Positions 1-8,588 of a DNA stretch of 45,670 nt are shown piece after piece. The notes below the pieces were generated by a model, which saw only the letters and a list, made by a program, of their open reading frames with translations, ran no database searches and was not told the DNA's origin. The position numbers and the translations under genes were made by a program. Source of the stretch: Myxococcales bacterium. GTDB lineage: Bacteria > Myxococcota_A > SURF-8. The stretch spans positions 1 through 45,670 of the forward strand of contig QZKR01000015.1 of assembly GCA_003598065.1 (NCBI GenBank). The letters are read 5' to 3'. Numbering within the stretch: the stretch's first letter is position 1; every line of letters starts with the position of its first letter.

Positions 1-1739
1 TCGCTCACTTTTTCCAGGCTGGAGCCGGCCGGTATAATGAGGCTCACCTGAAACTCGCTGCGGTCGTCGTTGGGAATGAAGTCCTTGCCCAGCGTCTTCG
101 TCAGCGGAACCGCCGTAAGGATCAACACGAGCGCCAGCAGAACGGTGGCCAGGCGGTGGCGCAGCGACCAGCGAAGCAGGACGTCGTACACGTAGTCGAG
201 GCCTCGCCACAGCCAGTTCCGCTTGGATTCCGCGCCGTGCGTTTTGACCCTGAGAAAGCGCGAGGAAAGCATCGGCGTCAGCGTGAAGGAGATGATCAGC
301 GAGATGCCGATGGCGAAGGCGACCGTGAGCCCGAACTCGTAAAAGAACCGCCCGACCATGCCTTCCATGAAGGCGACGGGCAGAAAGATGACCATCAGCG
401 AGGTGGTGGTCGCCATGACGGCGAGGCCGATTTCCTTCAGGCCGTTGATCGCCGCGTCGAAGGGCGATTGCCCCTCTTCTTCGAGGTGGCGGAAGATGTT
501 TTCCAAAACGACGATGGCGTCGTCGATGACGATGCCCACGGCGAGCGTCAACCCCAACAGCGACATGTTGTTGAGGGTGAAGTCGAGCGCGCGCATCAGC
601 GTGAAGGTGGCGATCAGCGAGGTGGGGATGGCCACGGCGGCGATCAGGGTGGAACGGAAATCGCGCATGAAAAGAAACACCGCCAGCGCCACGAGGACGC
701 CGCCCAGAATCAAGTGAAACTGCAACTCGTGAAGCGAACTGTTGATGAACACGGACTGGTCCGCCACGGTATCCACCTGAAAGCCCGGCGGCAGAAGCGG
801 CTTGATCTTTTCCAGCCGCTTCATGACGTTTTCGATCACCTCGACCGTGTTGGTGCCGGACTGCTTGACGATGTCCAGCGACACCGCCGGCAGAGCCGTT
901 TCGCCGCCGTCCTTTTTCCAGATGCGCGCCAGGCTGCGGGGCTGCTCGACGGAATCCTCCGCCCGGCCGAGGTCTCCCAGCGTAATCTGCCGGCCGTTCT
1001 TCTCGGCGATGACGATGTTTTTGAAGTCCTCGACGCGCTCGATTCGGGCCTGGGTGCGGAGCGCCTGCTCGCTCATGCCGCGATCGATGCGGCCCGAAGG
1101 GATTTCCACGTTCTGGGCCGCCAGGGCGGCTTTGACCTGGGAAATCGGAATGCCGTAGGCCTCCAGGCGGTCCACGTCCAGGATGACGTTGACGGCGCGG
1201 GTCCAATTGCCGATGGGATTTACCGCGCCGACGCCGGAGACGTTCTCGATCGCCTCCTTGATTTTCAGCCGCGCGATTTCGGAAATCTCTTTCATGTCGC
1301 GCGGACCGGAAACCACGAGCGTCAGAACGGGCCGGGCGTCGAAATCGATCTTGGAGACGACCGGGGGCTCTACGTCCTCCGGCAGGTAGGTGAGGGCGGC
1401 GGCCACCTTGTCGCGGACGTCCTGCACGGCCTCGGCGATCGGCTTTTCCAGCAGGAAGCGGACGACGATGCGCGAGAAACCTTCGTTGCTGGAGGAACTC
1501 AGCTCGTCGATGCCCGAGACGGTGTTGACCGCCTCCTCGATGGGCTTGGTGACCTGCGATTCGATTTCTTCCGGAGACGCGCCGCGCAACGTAGTGGTGA
1601 TGGTGACGACCGGAACTTCAACCTTGGGCTGGAGGTCCAGGCCCAGCGAACGATAGGAAAAAATGCCCAGGACGAGCAGCAGCGCCGTCACCATCGAGGC
1701 CAGGACGGGGCGGCGGATGAAAATGGTAAGCGCATCCAT
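1..1739 (-). CDS. RND efflux permease (AcrB/HAE1 family), C-terminus cut by window edge
   Basis: Inner-membrane proton-driven pump subunit that takes substrates from the periplasm or inner leaflet and passes them through a fusion protein to an outer-membrane channel. Reading the minus strand from the ATG at 1739 gives an N-terminus beginning MDALTIFIRRPVLASM, a typical RND first transmembrane helix. It is followed by the porter domain and then the TM4 motif GIVIDDAIVVLENI, whose paired Asp residues are the proton-relay residues of the family. About 580 codons are present of the roughly 1,020-1,050 usual, so the second half lies outside the window. It starts 10 bp after the stop of the fusion-protein gene, so the two are almost surely co-transcribed. 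Substrate cannot be read from sequence. No outer-membrane channel gene is visible here. Confidence 0.95.
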   Translation of the reverse strand, partial: MDALTIFIRRPVLASMVTALLLVLGIFSYRSLGLDLQPKVEVPVVTITTTLRGASPEEIESQVTKPIEEAVNTVSGIDELSSSSNEGFSRIVVRFLLEKPIAEAVQDVRDKVAAALTYLPEDVEPPVVSKIDFDARPVLTLVVSGPRDMKEISEIARLKIKEAIENVSGVGAVNPIGNWTRAVNVILDVDRLEAYGIPISQVKAALAAQNVEIPSGRIDRGMSEQALRTQARIERVEDFKNIVIAEKNGRQITLGDLGRAEDSVEQPRSLARIWKKDGGETALPAVSLDIVKQSGTNTVEVIENVMKRLEKIKPLLPPGFQVDTVADQSVFINSSLHELQFHLILGGVLVALAVFLFMRDFRSTLIAAVAIPTSLIATFTLMRALDFTLNNMSLLGLTLAVGIVIDDAIVVLENIFRHLEEEGQSPFDAAINGLKEIGLAVMATTTSLMVIFLPVAFMEGMVGRFFYEFGLTVAFAIGISLIISFTLTPMLSSRFLRVKTHGAESKRNWLWRGLDYVYDVLLRWSLRHRLATVLLALVLILTAVPLTKTLGKDFIPNDDRSEFQVSLIIPAGSSLEKVS

Positions 1740-1749
1740 GGCCGATGTC

Positions 1750-2793
1750 CTAGCGCACGCTGATGGGCTGCTGATCGACCAGCAGATCGACGCCGGAAGA
1801 AACGACCTTTTCGCCTTCCTTCAATCCCTTCGTCACGATGACGCGGTCGAGACGTTTGCCTCCCGTTTCGATCACGCGCTCCCGCGCCTTTCCGTCCTCC
1901 ACGACGAAGACACGCGGGTTGCCGGCGAACTCGATGACCGCCGTCTCGGGAATCGTCAGCACTTCCTCCGTTTGAGCGGTGAGCAGCGTCGCCCGCGCGA
2001 AGGTGCCGGGCTTGGCCGCGCCGTCCGGGTTCTCGACTTGCGCCTCGATGACGAAGGATCGGTTTTGCTGGGCCACGGACGGTCCGACGCGCGTTACCTT
2101 GCCGGCCAGCGGTTTGCCGGCCAGCGGGGCGGGAAAAGCCTGGATCGGATCGCCGGCGTGAACGTCGAGGGAATGCCGTTCGGGAACGTCGGCTTTGAAT
2201 TTCAGGGGGACGTCCTGCGCGAGGCGGAAACAGGCCGAGCCGCTCCGCGCGTACTCTCCGGGGCTTACCATCCGCTCGGCGATGACGCCGTCGAAGGGGG
2301 CGCGCAGCGACGTGTCATCGAGTTTTTTCTTCGCCAGCTTCAACGTCGCGACGGCGAGATCCAGCCGCCGCGTGACGTCATCTATTTCCTGTTGCGAGGA
2401 GAAGCCCTGCGCGACCAGCTTCTGGGCCCGATCGAAATCGGCCTGCGCCGACGACAGTTCGACGTTGGCTTGAGTCGCCTTGAGTTCGTATTCCTCGGAG
2501 GAGATGCGGAGCAAAACCGATCCTTTGCGCACCCGATCGCCGAGGTCGGCCAGAACCTGACCGATGCGGCCCTCGACCTCTATGGCCAGGACGCTCTCCT
2601 CCCAGGCCGCAAGCGTGCCGGTGACGTCGATGCGCGTCTCTATCGCTTCCCGCACGACCGCCGCCGCTTCCACTTCCAGAGGTTTTTGTTGCGGGTCCGC
2701 GACAGCCTGCGCTTGTGGCGGCTTGGAACACGCCGCCGTCGCAAGACTGACGATCAAAATCAGAACCCACGGCAACCGGTTCAAAAACAGCAT
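1750..2793 (-). CDS. RND periplasmic adaptor / membrane fusion lipoprotein (HlyD/AcrA type)
   Basis: 347-residue adaptor that bridges the inner-membrane pump and the outer-membrane channel. It has an N-terminal signal with a possible lipobox ending TAAC (Cys22). A biotinyl-lipoyl-like half follows (VEGRIGQVLADLGDRVRKG), then a short alpha-hairpin with heptad Leu/Ala (residues about 105-145), the second lipoyl half (LRAPFDGVIAERMVSPGEY) and beta-barrel/MP domains. Length is normal for the family. A GGAGG ribosome site lies 8 bases before the ATG. It sits 24 bp after the MarR gene and 10 bp before the permease, which fits a self-regulated efflux operon. Confidence 0.93.
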   Translation of the reverse strand: MLFLNRLPWVLILIVSLATAACSKPPQAQAVADPQQKPLEVEAAAVVREAIETRIDVTGTLAAWEESVLAIEVEGRIGQVLADLGDRVRKGSVLLRISSEEYELKATQANVELSSAQADFDRAQKLVAQGFSSQQEIDDVTRRLDLAVATLKLAKKKLDDTSLRAPFDGVIAERMVSPGEYARSGSACFRLAQDVPLKFKADVPERHSLDVHAGDPIQAFPAPLAGKPLAGKVTRVGPSVAQQNRSFVIEAQVENPDGAAKPGTFARATLLTAQTEEVLTIPETAVIEFAGNPRVFVVEDGKARERVIETGGKRLDRVIVTKGLKEGEKVVSSGVDLLVDQQPISVR

Positions 2794-2817
2794 GCGGGAT
2801 ACCTCCAGGGTGCGGAC

Positions 2818-3261
2818 CTAAGCGCTTCTCAAACGATCCGTCGAGAGATTGGCGATAAGCTTTCTCAGCGCCGCTCGTAACGTGTCGATTTCGGTCGGGG
2901 TGAACGGTTCGAGCATCCACCGGCCGTGTCGCTCGACGAGGGGATGCAGACGGTCCATTACGTCTCGGCCGGCATCGCCAAGAAACAGGTGAACGACGCG
3001 ATGATCCTGCTGATCTCGGACGCGCTTGAGCAGCTTCTTTTTTTCCATCGTGTACAGGGTCCGGCAGAGCGAGGTCGCATCGGCGTAAAGCCGCGCGGCC
3101 AGTTCGGCGAGGCTCAAGCCGTCTTCCTCCCGCAAGCGGGCCAGAATGCCGTATTGGCGGGGCGTAAGACGGTAGGGCGTCAGCAGCGACCGGAAGATCA
3201 GGCCGTTGCGGCGGTGGGCCATCGCCAAAAGAAACCCGATCGGTTCGATTCGCTCCTGCAT
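2818..3261 (-). CDS. MarR-family transcriptional regulator
   Basis: About 147-residue winged-helix regulator. The central region shows the MarR wHTH: LTPRQYGILARL, then LSLAELAARLYAD, the recognition helix ATSLCRTLYTMEKK, and a wing with DQQDHRVVHLFL (the family's DxRxxxxxLT-like strand). The frame is open upstream to 3294. GGAGG and AAGGA both sit between that upstream ATG and the ATG at 3261, so the latter is the probable start. As first gene of the MFP-RND operon it most likely represses it, with a small ligand relieving binding. The ligand is unknown. Confidence 0.9.
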   Translation of the reverse strand: MQERIEPIGFLLAMAHRRNGLIFRSLLTPYRLTPRQYGILARLREEDGLSLAELAARLYADATSLCRTLYTMEKKKLLKRVRDQQDHRVVHLFLGDAGRDVMDRLHPLVERHGRWMLEPFTPTEIDTLRAALRKLIANLSTDRLRSA

Positions 3262-3300
3262 TTTCCTTCGGCCTCCAGGTCTTTGCATAAGCAATGATTG

Positions 3301-3328
3301 TATGTACTGAAAATTCCGCCGAAGTCAA
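3301..3328 (-). promoter_or_regulatory. Putative sigma70 promoter of the marR-MFP-RND operon
   Basis: On the minus strand a -35 TTGACT (3323-3328) is followed after 16 bp by TACATA (3301-3306). An imperfect inverted repeat of the form CATAxxCAA-TGA-TTGTATG lies at about 3285-3303, directly downstream of and touching the -10. It would be a sensible MarR operator for autoregulation. Called by eye only. Confidence 0.4.
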
Positions 3329-3363
3329 CCTCGACCGACCCGGCGGCGGGCGAATTCGAGCCG

Positions 3364-3924
3364 TTATTTGTATCTGCGATGCGCCGTCTTTCGCAAATGA
3401 TCGACTTGGCCAAGCGCCGTTTTAGCCTGCGCAATATTTTCACCGCGAACGGCATTGACGAAAGTATCGATGGCCTGACGAAAAGGCACGTAAAACTCTT
3501 CGCCTTTGTCGGGGTAGGAGGTCATCAACAAGCTGTCGCGGTGAAATCTTTCCACCACCGTTGCATTGGGGAGATCGCCGATTTTTATTTTGCGGACAAT
3601 CAGTTTATAATCATCGTTCATCCGTTTCTTCAGGTTTTTATAGGGCGGTTTGCCATGGGCGGCAGCCGAAGGGCGCGATATCCGTTCAGTGGACCGGGCA
3701 GTTTTGGGAGTCGGGGCATGGGCGGCGGCGGACGCGAGATCGGCCGTGAGTTTAACGACCAAAGAACCGTGCTTTACCTTCAACTTTACGTTTACAGCGC
3801 CGTTTTGAGCCAGATTGAATGTTTCGCCGTCGAGTTCCACCTCGCCGGCTGCCAACCCCTCGGCCAATTTGCGCACCAGTTCGCTTGCGTCGGTATTTGG
3901 AAACAAACGCTTTCGCTTGCTCAC
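3364..3924 (-). CDS. Small basic protein resembling amphi-Trp / GAK-system XXXCH family
   Basis: About 186 residues from a GTG at 3924 (AAGGA lies 8 bases upstream; an upstream TTG at 3942 is a poorer choice). The N-terminal part reads LVRKLAEGLAAGEVELDG followed by short alternating strands, which recalls the amphi-Trp domain. A Lys-, Ala- and Pro-rich linker follows. The C-terminal half (KLIVRKIKIGDLPNATVVERFHRD) ends in DHLRKTAHRRYK, resembling the end of XXXCH proteins of the so-called GAK system, except that His follows Ala here where the family name implies Cys-His. None of the partner genes of that system is next to it. Function is unknown and the family assignment is tentative. It lies downstream of a terminator, so it is probably transcribed on its own. 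Confidence 0.7.
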   Translation of the reverse strand: MSKRKRLFPNTDASELVRKLAEGLAAGEVELDGETFNLAQNGAVNVKLKVKHGSLVVKLTADLASAAAHAPTPKTARSTERISRPSAAAHGKPPYKNLKKRMNDDYKLIVRKIKIGDLPNATVVERFHRDSLLMTSYPDKGEEFYVPFRQAIDTFVNAVRGENIAQAKTALGQVDHLRKTAHRRYK

Positions 3925-3945
3925 GGCGGTTTTCCTTACCAATAG

Positions 3946-3975
3946 AAAAAGCCTCCACCCCTTAAGGATGGAGGC
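3946..3975 (-). terminator. Rho-independent terminator after the LamG lipoprotein gene
   Basis: A 7-bp stem GCCTCCA/TGGAGGC (3951-3957 with 3969-3975) with extra inner CCTT/AAGG complementarity. On the minus strand it is followed by a T run at 3946-3950. It lies 38 bp beyond the stop of the 747-residue lipoprotein gene. Confidence 0.8.
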
Positions 3976-4013
3976 CTTTGGGAAAGTATTCCTTTATCAG
4001 GCAGGTTGCGGCG

Positions 4014-6257
4014 CTAGGGAGGCGTTTCGCCGACGCCATATTCGCTGTAAATCGCCCCGAAGGTGTTGACGCCGTCATGATGGCCGCTGGAATCGAGGCA
4101 TTCGTTCGGCGTGATGAAATCGTCCAGATGCCACAGGCCGGTCGTGAATTCGTCGGGAAGGTAGCGCTGCGCGGGCGTGTAGGTCGCGCCGTCGTAACGT
4201 CGGATCTTGCTGATGCGAACTTCGTCGATGTAGCCCTTGAACCCCCATTCCGTCCACTCGTCAAGCTGACCGACGGCCAGGACATTCTGCTGGAAGGTGT
4301 TCGGCGTCTTCCAGCCGATGAGGTTGGCGCGGTGAACCTCGCGGTTGCCGTTGACGAACATATCCATCCACTGGTCCGACCAGACGACGGCGATATGATT
4401 CCATTGGCCGACTTTGATCGAGTTGTTGCTGGAATTGAAAAAGTCCTGCTTGTCCTGATCGGTGATTGCAAAGAAGCGAGCCACGTTGGGCCGGCCGTAA
4501 AAGTCGGCGCAGACGGCGAGGAGGTAGGTGCCCACCGGCCAGACGGCCCACTTCTCCAGGATCGCGTTGCCGCCGGTGTCGCAGTTGCCGCTCAATGCGG
4601 TGGGGAAGATCCAGGCTTCAAGGGTGAATTCGGCGTTCGGATCGTAGGCGTTGTCGTCGGGAATCTCCATCCGCTGATCGCCCGCGAAGTAAAGCGACCA
4701 GCCGTCGGTGCAGAGGCCGGTTTCGGTGTCGCAATACTGGCCGTTTTCGCAATCCGGTCCGTTCGTCCACAATCCGTCCTCGCAGATTTCCGTGCCCTGC
4801 GGATTGGTGGGCGAGCAGCGCGTTTCGCCGACCTCGCAGACGCCGCAATGACCATTGGTGCAGTTGGGCGCTTCCAGAGGGCAGGCATGGTCGAACTGCC
4901 AGCGTCTTCCTTGCGTTTCGACGATGCAGACATAGACGTCGTTGGGATTTTCCCCCTCGCCGCCGCAGCGCGTGCCGTCGGCGGGACAGACGACGCATGC
5001 GCCGCTTTCGCAGTAGGGAATGCTGGTCGGGCAGGGGTCTATCCGCCAGATGCCCGTTTCGTCGCAAACCTGATGCGACAGCCCGTCGCAGCGCGTCGCG
5101 TTCGGCGGACATTCCAGGCATTGCAGACCGTCGCCCTGGCCGAGGTCGCCGCACATCGGCGTTGCGCCTTCGCAGTCCTCCAAGAGCGACCATGCGCCGC
5201 CGACGCATTCGTAGATTCCCCAATCCTCGTCGCCGGCGTGGCCGCACCACAAATCGCCGTTGTCGCAGGGAACGCATTCTCCGGAGATGCAGGCTGGCGC
5301 CGGACCCAGGCAATACGACGCCTCCCAGATTCCATCGGCGTTGCATTCGTTGAGCCAAGGTCCCTCGCAGTAGGCCGCGCCCGGCGCGCACTCCGCGCAG
5401 CCTTCCAGCGTGCACACCGGCGTCGGAAGCGCGCAGGTTTCGACGGCTTCATACTCGCCGCCCTGGCATTCCTGAAGCTCGTCCCCCACGCAACGCAGGG
5501 CTCCGTTTTCACAGCCGGCCGCCGTGCAGCCCGTTGTTTCGCAGAACTGGCCGGGCTCGCAGTTGTCGTCGTTGGGCGTGTTCTGGCAGCCGCCCGGCTC
5601 CACGCAGATGTCGTCCGTGCAGGCCACGCTGTCGTCGCAGCCGCTCACCGCGCCTTCGCACACGCCGCCGTGGCAGGCGTCGGCCGTGGTGCAAACGAGG
5701 CTGTCATCACAGAGCGCGCCATCGTCCACGGCGCTCCATGCGTCGTCGGCCACGCCGGGCCGGCAGGCCAGGCAGACATCGCCCGGTTTTTTCACGTCGG
5801 CCGTGTAGCAGGTTTCCTCGATCAGACAATAGCCTTCGCGCAGCGAGAACTGGCAATCCTCGCCAACGACGCTGTCCTCCGTGCAGGGCAGATGATCGTC
5901 GCAACGGATCTCCAATTCTTCCCCGTCATCCTCTGTGCTGTCGCTGTCGCCGTCGGTGTCCAGTTCCTCGACGCAAATTTTGTCGCGCAAGTCGCAGGTC
6001 TGGCCGTCGGGACAGTCCTCATCGGACGAGCAGCCGGCGTCGCCATCTTGCGGGTTCTCGTCGTAAGGGACGCAATAGCCGGAATCGCCGCAGTACTGGC
6101 CGGTGGGGCAATCCCAGTTATTAGCGCAGACGATCTGGCCGTCGCCGTCCGTCGTTTCGGCGTCGCCGTCGGACGAACCCGCCGCACCGTCGTCGCATGC
6201 GATGAGCATCAGCATCAGACCCACGATTACCCACAGACCGATCCATCTCCGTTGCAT
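4014..6257 (-). CDS. Large Cys-rich surface lipoprotein with C-terminal LamG/ConA-like domain
   Basis: 747 residues. The signal peptide ends in lipobox LIAC (Cys21), so it is predicted to be lipid-anchored. Acidic DGD-rich linkers follow (residues about 28-40 and 98-115). The region from about 40 to 520 holds many short disulfide-type repeats of the form C-x(n)-G-x-YC and xCxxGxC, similar to the Cys-rich stretches of myxobacterial-type surface proteins. The last 220 residues form a LamG/concanavalin A-like jelly roll: LYFAGDQRMEIPDD, FTLEAWIFP, WNHIAVVW, MFVNGN and YIDEVRISKIRRY are its hallmark strands. Such domains usually bind glycans or proteins; the ligand here is unknown. GGAG lies 6 bases before the ATG. 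Probably monocistronic, divergent from the next gene. Confidence 0.88.
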   Translation of the reverse strand: MQRRWIGLWVIVGLMLMLIACDDGAAGSSDGDAETTDGDGQIVCANNWDCPTGQYCGDSGYCVPYDENPQDGDAGCSSDEDCPDGQTCDLRDKICVEELDTDGDSDSTEDDGEELEIRCDDHLPCTEDSVVGEDCQFSLREGYCLIEETCYTADVKKPGDVCLACRPGVADDAWSAVDDGALCDDSLVCTTADACHGGVCEGAVSGCDDSVACTDDICVEPGGCQNTPNDDNCEPGQFCETTGCTAAGCENGALRCVGDELQECQGGEYEAVETCALPTPVCTLEGCAECAPGAAYCEGPWLNECNADGIWEASYCLGPAPACISGECVPCDNGDLWCGHAGDEDWGIYECVGGAWSLLEDCEGATPMCGDLGQGDGLQCLECPPNATRCDGLSHQVCDETGIWRIDPCPTSIPYCESGACVVCPADGTRCGGEGENPNDVYVCIVETQGRRWQFDHACPLEAPNCTNGHCGVCEVGETRCSPTNPQGTEICEDGLWTNGPDCENGQYCDTETGLCTDGWSLYFAGDQRMEIPDDNAYDPNAEFTLEAWIFPTALSGNCDTGGNAILEKWAVWPVGTYLLAVCADFYGRPNVARFFAITDQDKQDFFNSSNNSIKVGQWNHIAVVWSDQWMDMFVNGNREVHRANLIGWKTPNTFQQNVLAVGQLDEWTEWGFKGYIDEVRISKIRRYDGATYTPAQRYLPDEFTTGLWHLDDFITPNECLDSSGHHDGVNTFGAIYSEYGVGETPP

Positions 6258-6315
6258 GGGCGTCTCCGTTTAGTCTGTATTCTGACCAGGGCCAATGGTG
6301 AAAGTTGACGATGCT

Positions 6316-6321
6316 ATTATA
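6316..6321 (-). promoter_or_regulatory. Putative -10 box for the LamG lipoprotein gene
   Basis: A perfect TATAAT on the minus strand at 6316-6321, about 60 bp before the ATG at 6257. No convincing -35 is visible at 16-18 bp, so it may need an activator or may be chance. Confidence 0.35.
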
Positions 6322-6385
6322 ACGGAGCGACAGAAAAAGACGAGAGGAAAGCGTTGCCTGCGCCTGGGCGAAAGGAAGGATGATT

Positions 6386-6415
6386 TTGAACGGCCATCAG
6401 AGCAGAAACTATTGT
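6386..6415 (+). promoter_or_regulatory. Putative sigma70 promoter for the 481-residue lipoprotein gene
   Basis: TTGAAC (6386-6391), an 18-bp spacer and TATTGT (6410-6415), ending 57 bp before the ATG at 6473. The divergent intergenic region (6258-6472) holds nothing else recognisable. Confidence 0.35.
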
Positions 6416-6472
6416 AAATTCACTGCATTTGAGAAATAATGCGGTCGATCCGATCAGCGAAGGGAGCGATCC

Positions 6473-7918
6473 ATGACGAAGTCTGCCGCTGGGGTGCAAG
6501 TCCGTTTTGTCCTTTTTCTCTGGGTCCTGATTGGCGGGTTCTCCGTTTTCTCAGCCTGTGCTTCGTCCGGAGACTCTGCCCCGGCTGACGAGGACACGGA
6601 TGAGGGAGTAGAAGGAGACGGAGAATCGGCGCCGGATGGCGATGCCGACGAATCCGCCGAGCAGGAAGAAGCGGCGGAAGTGGATGGCGACGCCGACCCT
6701 GAAATTGATGGCGATGGCGACGACAGCGAGGAAGATGAGTCAACCGAGCCGCCGACGCCGATCGCCGAGCAGACCTTTGCCGCCTTCGAGCCGTGGGCGA
6801 CGCCGATAGAGGATTTCATCGCCGTGGGTGAAGAGGAAGATATCGCCGGTTTCTACCGCGGCATCCACGAATTGATGCCCTACAACGATCGGCTCTATAT
6901 CGGCTACGGCGACGGAACCTACAATCTCGGCGAGTACGTGCCCATCGAGTTCCGTTATTTCGCATCGCCCGACGATACGCAGATTACTTCCGAGTTCGCC
7001 AGTTCCGAGGAGCAGATCGACCGTTACCGCATCCTCGACGGCGAGCTTTATCAGGCCGGCATCGACGCCATCGACGCCGACGAGATCCCCGCCCGCCCGC
7101 TTATCATCGGCAACGTCTATCGCTGGCTGGCGGACGGCGGCTGGCGGAAGTACCGCAGCATCCCCGGCGCGGAGCACGTCGAAGACGTCGCCTCTTTCGA
7201 CGGAGCGATTTTCGCCGTCGGTTCGGGCGCGGACAACCGCAGTGAGTGGGATCGCGGGCAGATATTCCGCTATCTCTGGCGTTCCGACGATCGGGGAGAA
7301 TCCTTCACCACCGTCACCCGTTCGGTGAACCAGACCTTCGGCAACGACACGCGTTGGGTGCATCTATTGCCGGCGGGCGATTCGCTTTTTCTCTTCGGCT
7401 ATCGAATGACGGGCGCCGATTCGGGCGTGCTGGTCAACGCTCGCTTCGACGGCGGGACGGTGGAAGAACTGCCGACCGACGATCCGCTGGACGCATTCAA
7501 TGCGCTGGATCCGGTTTACGCCCTCGGAACGTATCCCCTCCCCGATGGAACCGGTCTGTTGATCGGTGTCGATGTTTCCCTGCCGCCCGATGAGCGTCGG
7601 CTGCAAATGTGGCATATCGCGGCCGACGGGACGCCGACTGTCGTTTCGGAGTTGGCGGGTAAAACCATCGTCGATGTCAGTGTCAGGGAGGAAACGGCGG
7701 AGATTCTGTATCTCGTTTACGAGGGCGACGGCCTCTTGGAGGAGCCGAATCCATTCCCCGTCTCGGTGCTGGTCGCGCCGGCGTCCTCCCCGGGCTCTAC
7801 AACGACTCTTGCGACGTTCGAGACGGAATTGCGTCCGCGCAGCATCGCGTTCTGGCAGGGGGCGCTTTTTTACGGCAACGATGTGGGCGAGATATGGAAG
7901 GCTGCCGGTGCTCCTTGA
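6473..7918 (+). CDS. Lipoprotein with acidic DGD linker and possible beta-propeller domain
   Basis: 481 residues. The signal peptide ends FSAC (Cys29), a good lipobox. A highly acidic linker at about 34-90, rich in Asp-Gly-Asp and Glu, lifts the rest away from the membrane. The remaining 390 residues show repeated strand patterns (YNDRLYIGYGDGTYNLG, SFDGAIFAVGSG, YLWRSDDRGESFTTV, SLFLFGYR, WQGALFYGNDVGEIWKA). These look like sialidase/BNR-type propeller blades, with one SDDRGESF Asp-box-like motif. No catalytic set could be identified. GGGAG lies 6 bases before the ATG. Not recognised as a named family; it could be a surface recognition or scaffold protein. Confidence 0.85.
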   Translation: MTKSAAGVQVRFVLFLWVLIGGFSVFSACASSGDSAPADEDTDEGVEGDGESAPDGDADESAEQEEAAEVDGDADPEIDGDGDDSEEDESTEPPTPIAEQTFAAFEPWATPIEDFIAVGEEEDIAGFYRGIHELMPYNDRLYIGYGDGTYNLGEYVPIEFRYFASPDDTQITSEFASSEEQIDRYRILDGELYQAGIDAIDADEIPARPLIIGNVYRWLADGGWRKYRSIPGAEHVEDVASFDGAIFAVGSGADNRSEWDRGQIFRYLWRSDDRGESFTTVTRSVNQTFGNDTRWVHLLPAGDSLFLFGYRMTGADSGVLVNARFDGGTVEELPTDDPLDAFNALDPVYALGTYPLPDGTGLLIGVDVSLPPDERRLQMWHIAADGTPTVVSELAGKTIVDVSVREETAEILYLVYEGDGLLEEPNPFPVSVLVAPASSPGSTTTLATFETELRPRSIAFWQGALFYGNDVGEIWKAAGAP

Positions 7919-7962
7919 TGTCTGGAGCCGTGGCGCTGGTTACTAGAGACAGGGTTTTGATT

Positions 7963-8036
7963 CGTCATTCCCGCGCAAGCGGGAATCTAAAACAAAATTA
8001 ACCGGTTCTGGACCCCCGCTTTCGCGGGGGTGACGG
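7963..8036. repeat. Pair of REP-like palindromes between convergent genes
   Basis: Two hairpins: ATTCCCGC-GCAA-GCGGGAAT (stem 7967-7974/7979-7986) and ACCCCCGC-TTTC-GCGGGGGT (stem 8012-8019/8024-8031). Flanks CGTCATTC and TGACGGG are related in opposite orientation. Short palindromes of the type TCATTCCCGC...GCGGGAAT are common dispersed elements in proteobacterial-like genomes. They may also end transcription from both convergent genes, although T runs are poor. Confidence 0.75.
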
Positions 8037-8066
8037 GTCGGGCGACCTGATGGGTTCTAAACAGTC

Positions 8067-8525
8067 TTACCATGCCTCCGGATAACCGACATGGACGTAG
8101 ATGTTCTCCAGACGCTGCTTGTGATTCAGTTCCATGTTGGAGAGGTTTTCGCAAAGTCCTTTGAACTCTAAGTCCGTGCTGGCGGCGGCCAGATCGCGGT
8201 AGAACTCGGCGGCCAGCAGCTCTTTCTTCATCGCCAGCGCGATGGCGTCGGCCGGCTTCATGTCGGCCTTGAGTTCCGGCAGTTCCACGCTCTCCGCCAG
8301 CTTGAGGTCTTTCGGCATGGCGATTTTGAAGGGGAGGGTGGCGTCGCCTTTCACGCGCCATAGCAGTTCTTCGTGTTTGCGTTCCTCCTCGGCCAGTTCC
8401 GCGAACACCTGGCGCACGCCTGCGTCTTTCACGCGCTTGGCCACGTCGTTGTAAAAGCGATACGCTTCCGCTTCGCGGCCGATGGCCACGGTCAATAACC
8501 GCTCCACTTCATTATTGATGCTCAT
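8067..8525 (-). CDS. Rubrerythrin/ferritin-like diiron protein
   Basis: 152 residues, all helical by pattern. Two repeats of the four-helix-bundle ligand set are visible. REAEAYRFYND is followed by EEERKHEELL (Glu18/Glu20, Glu48-x-x-His51). Later KKELLAAEFYRD is followed by NMELNHKQRL (Glu-x-x-His). This pattern fits a diiron site as in rubrerythrins without the rubredoxin tail (no CxxC). The likely role is peroxide reduction or iron handling under low oxygen, in the cytoplasm. It stands alone, divergent from the Rrf2-cytochrome operon, which could mean shared redox control. Confidence 0.88.
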   Translation of the reverse strand: MSINNEVERLLTVAIGREAEAYRFYNDVAKRVKDAGVRQVFAELAEEERKHEELLWRVKGDATLPFKIAMPKDLKLAESVELPELKADMKPADAIALAMKKELLAAEFYRDLAAASTDLEFKGLCENLSNMELNHKQRLENIYVHVGYPEAW

Positions 8526-8588
8526 TGCCGTTTCCCTTCCGGTCTGTGCTATCCATTGTCGTGGTTGTAGTTCCCTGCGCTGAAGAAA

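Noticed and set aside
156..1763. Plus-strand open frame of 535 codons at the left end
   Set aside because: The complementary strand encodes an RND permease with its TM4 Asp pair. The plus frame is a shadow.
3978..6308. A 776-codon open frame on the plus strand opposite the LamG lipoprotein
   Set aside because: The minus-strand gene has a lipobox, Cys repeats and a LamG domain; the plus frame is Ala/Val/Arg-rich mirror sequence.
7963..8036. Possible small CRISPR array
   Set aside because: There are only two palindromes, unequal in sequence and in opposite orientation, with no regular spacers and no cas genes.
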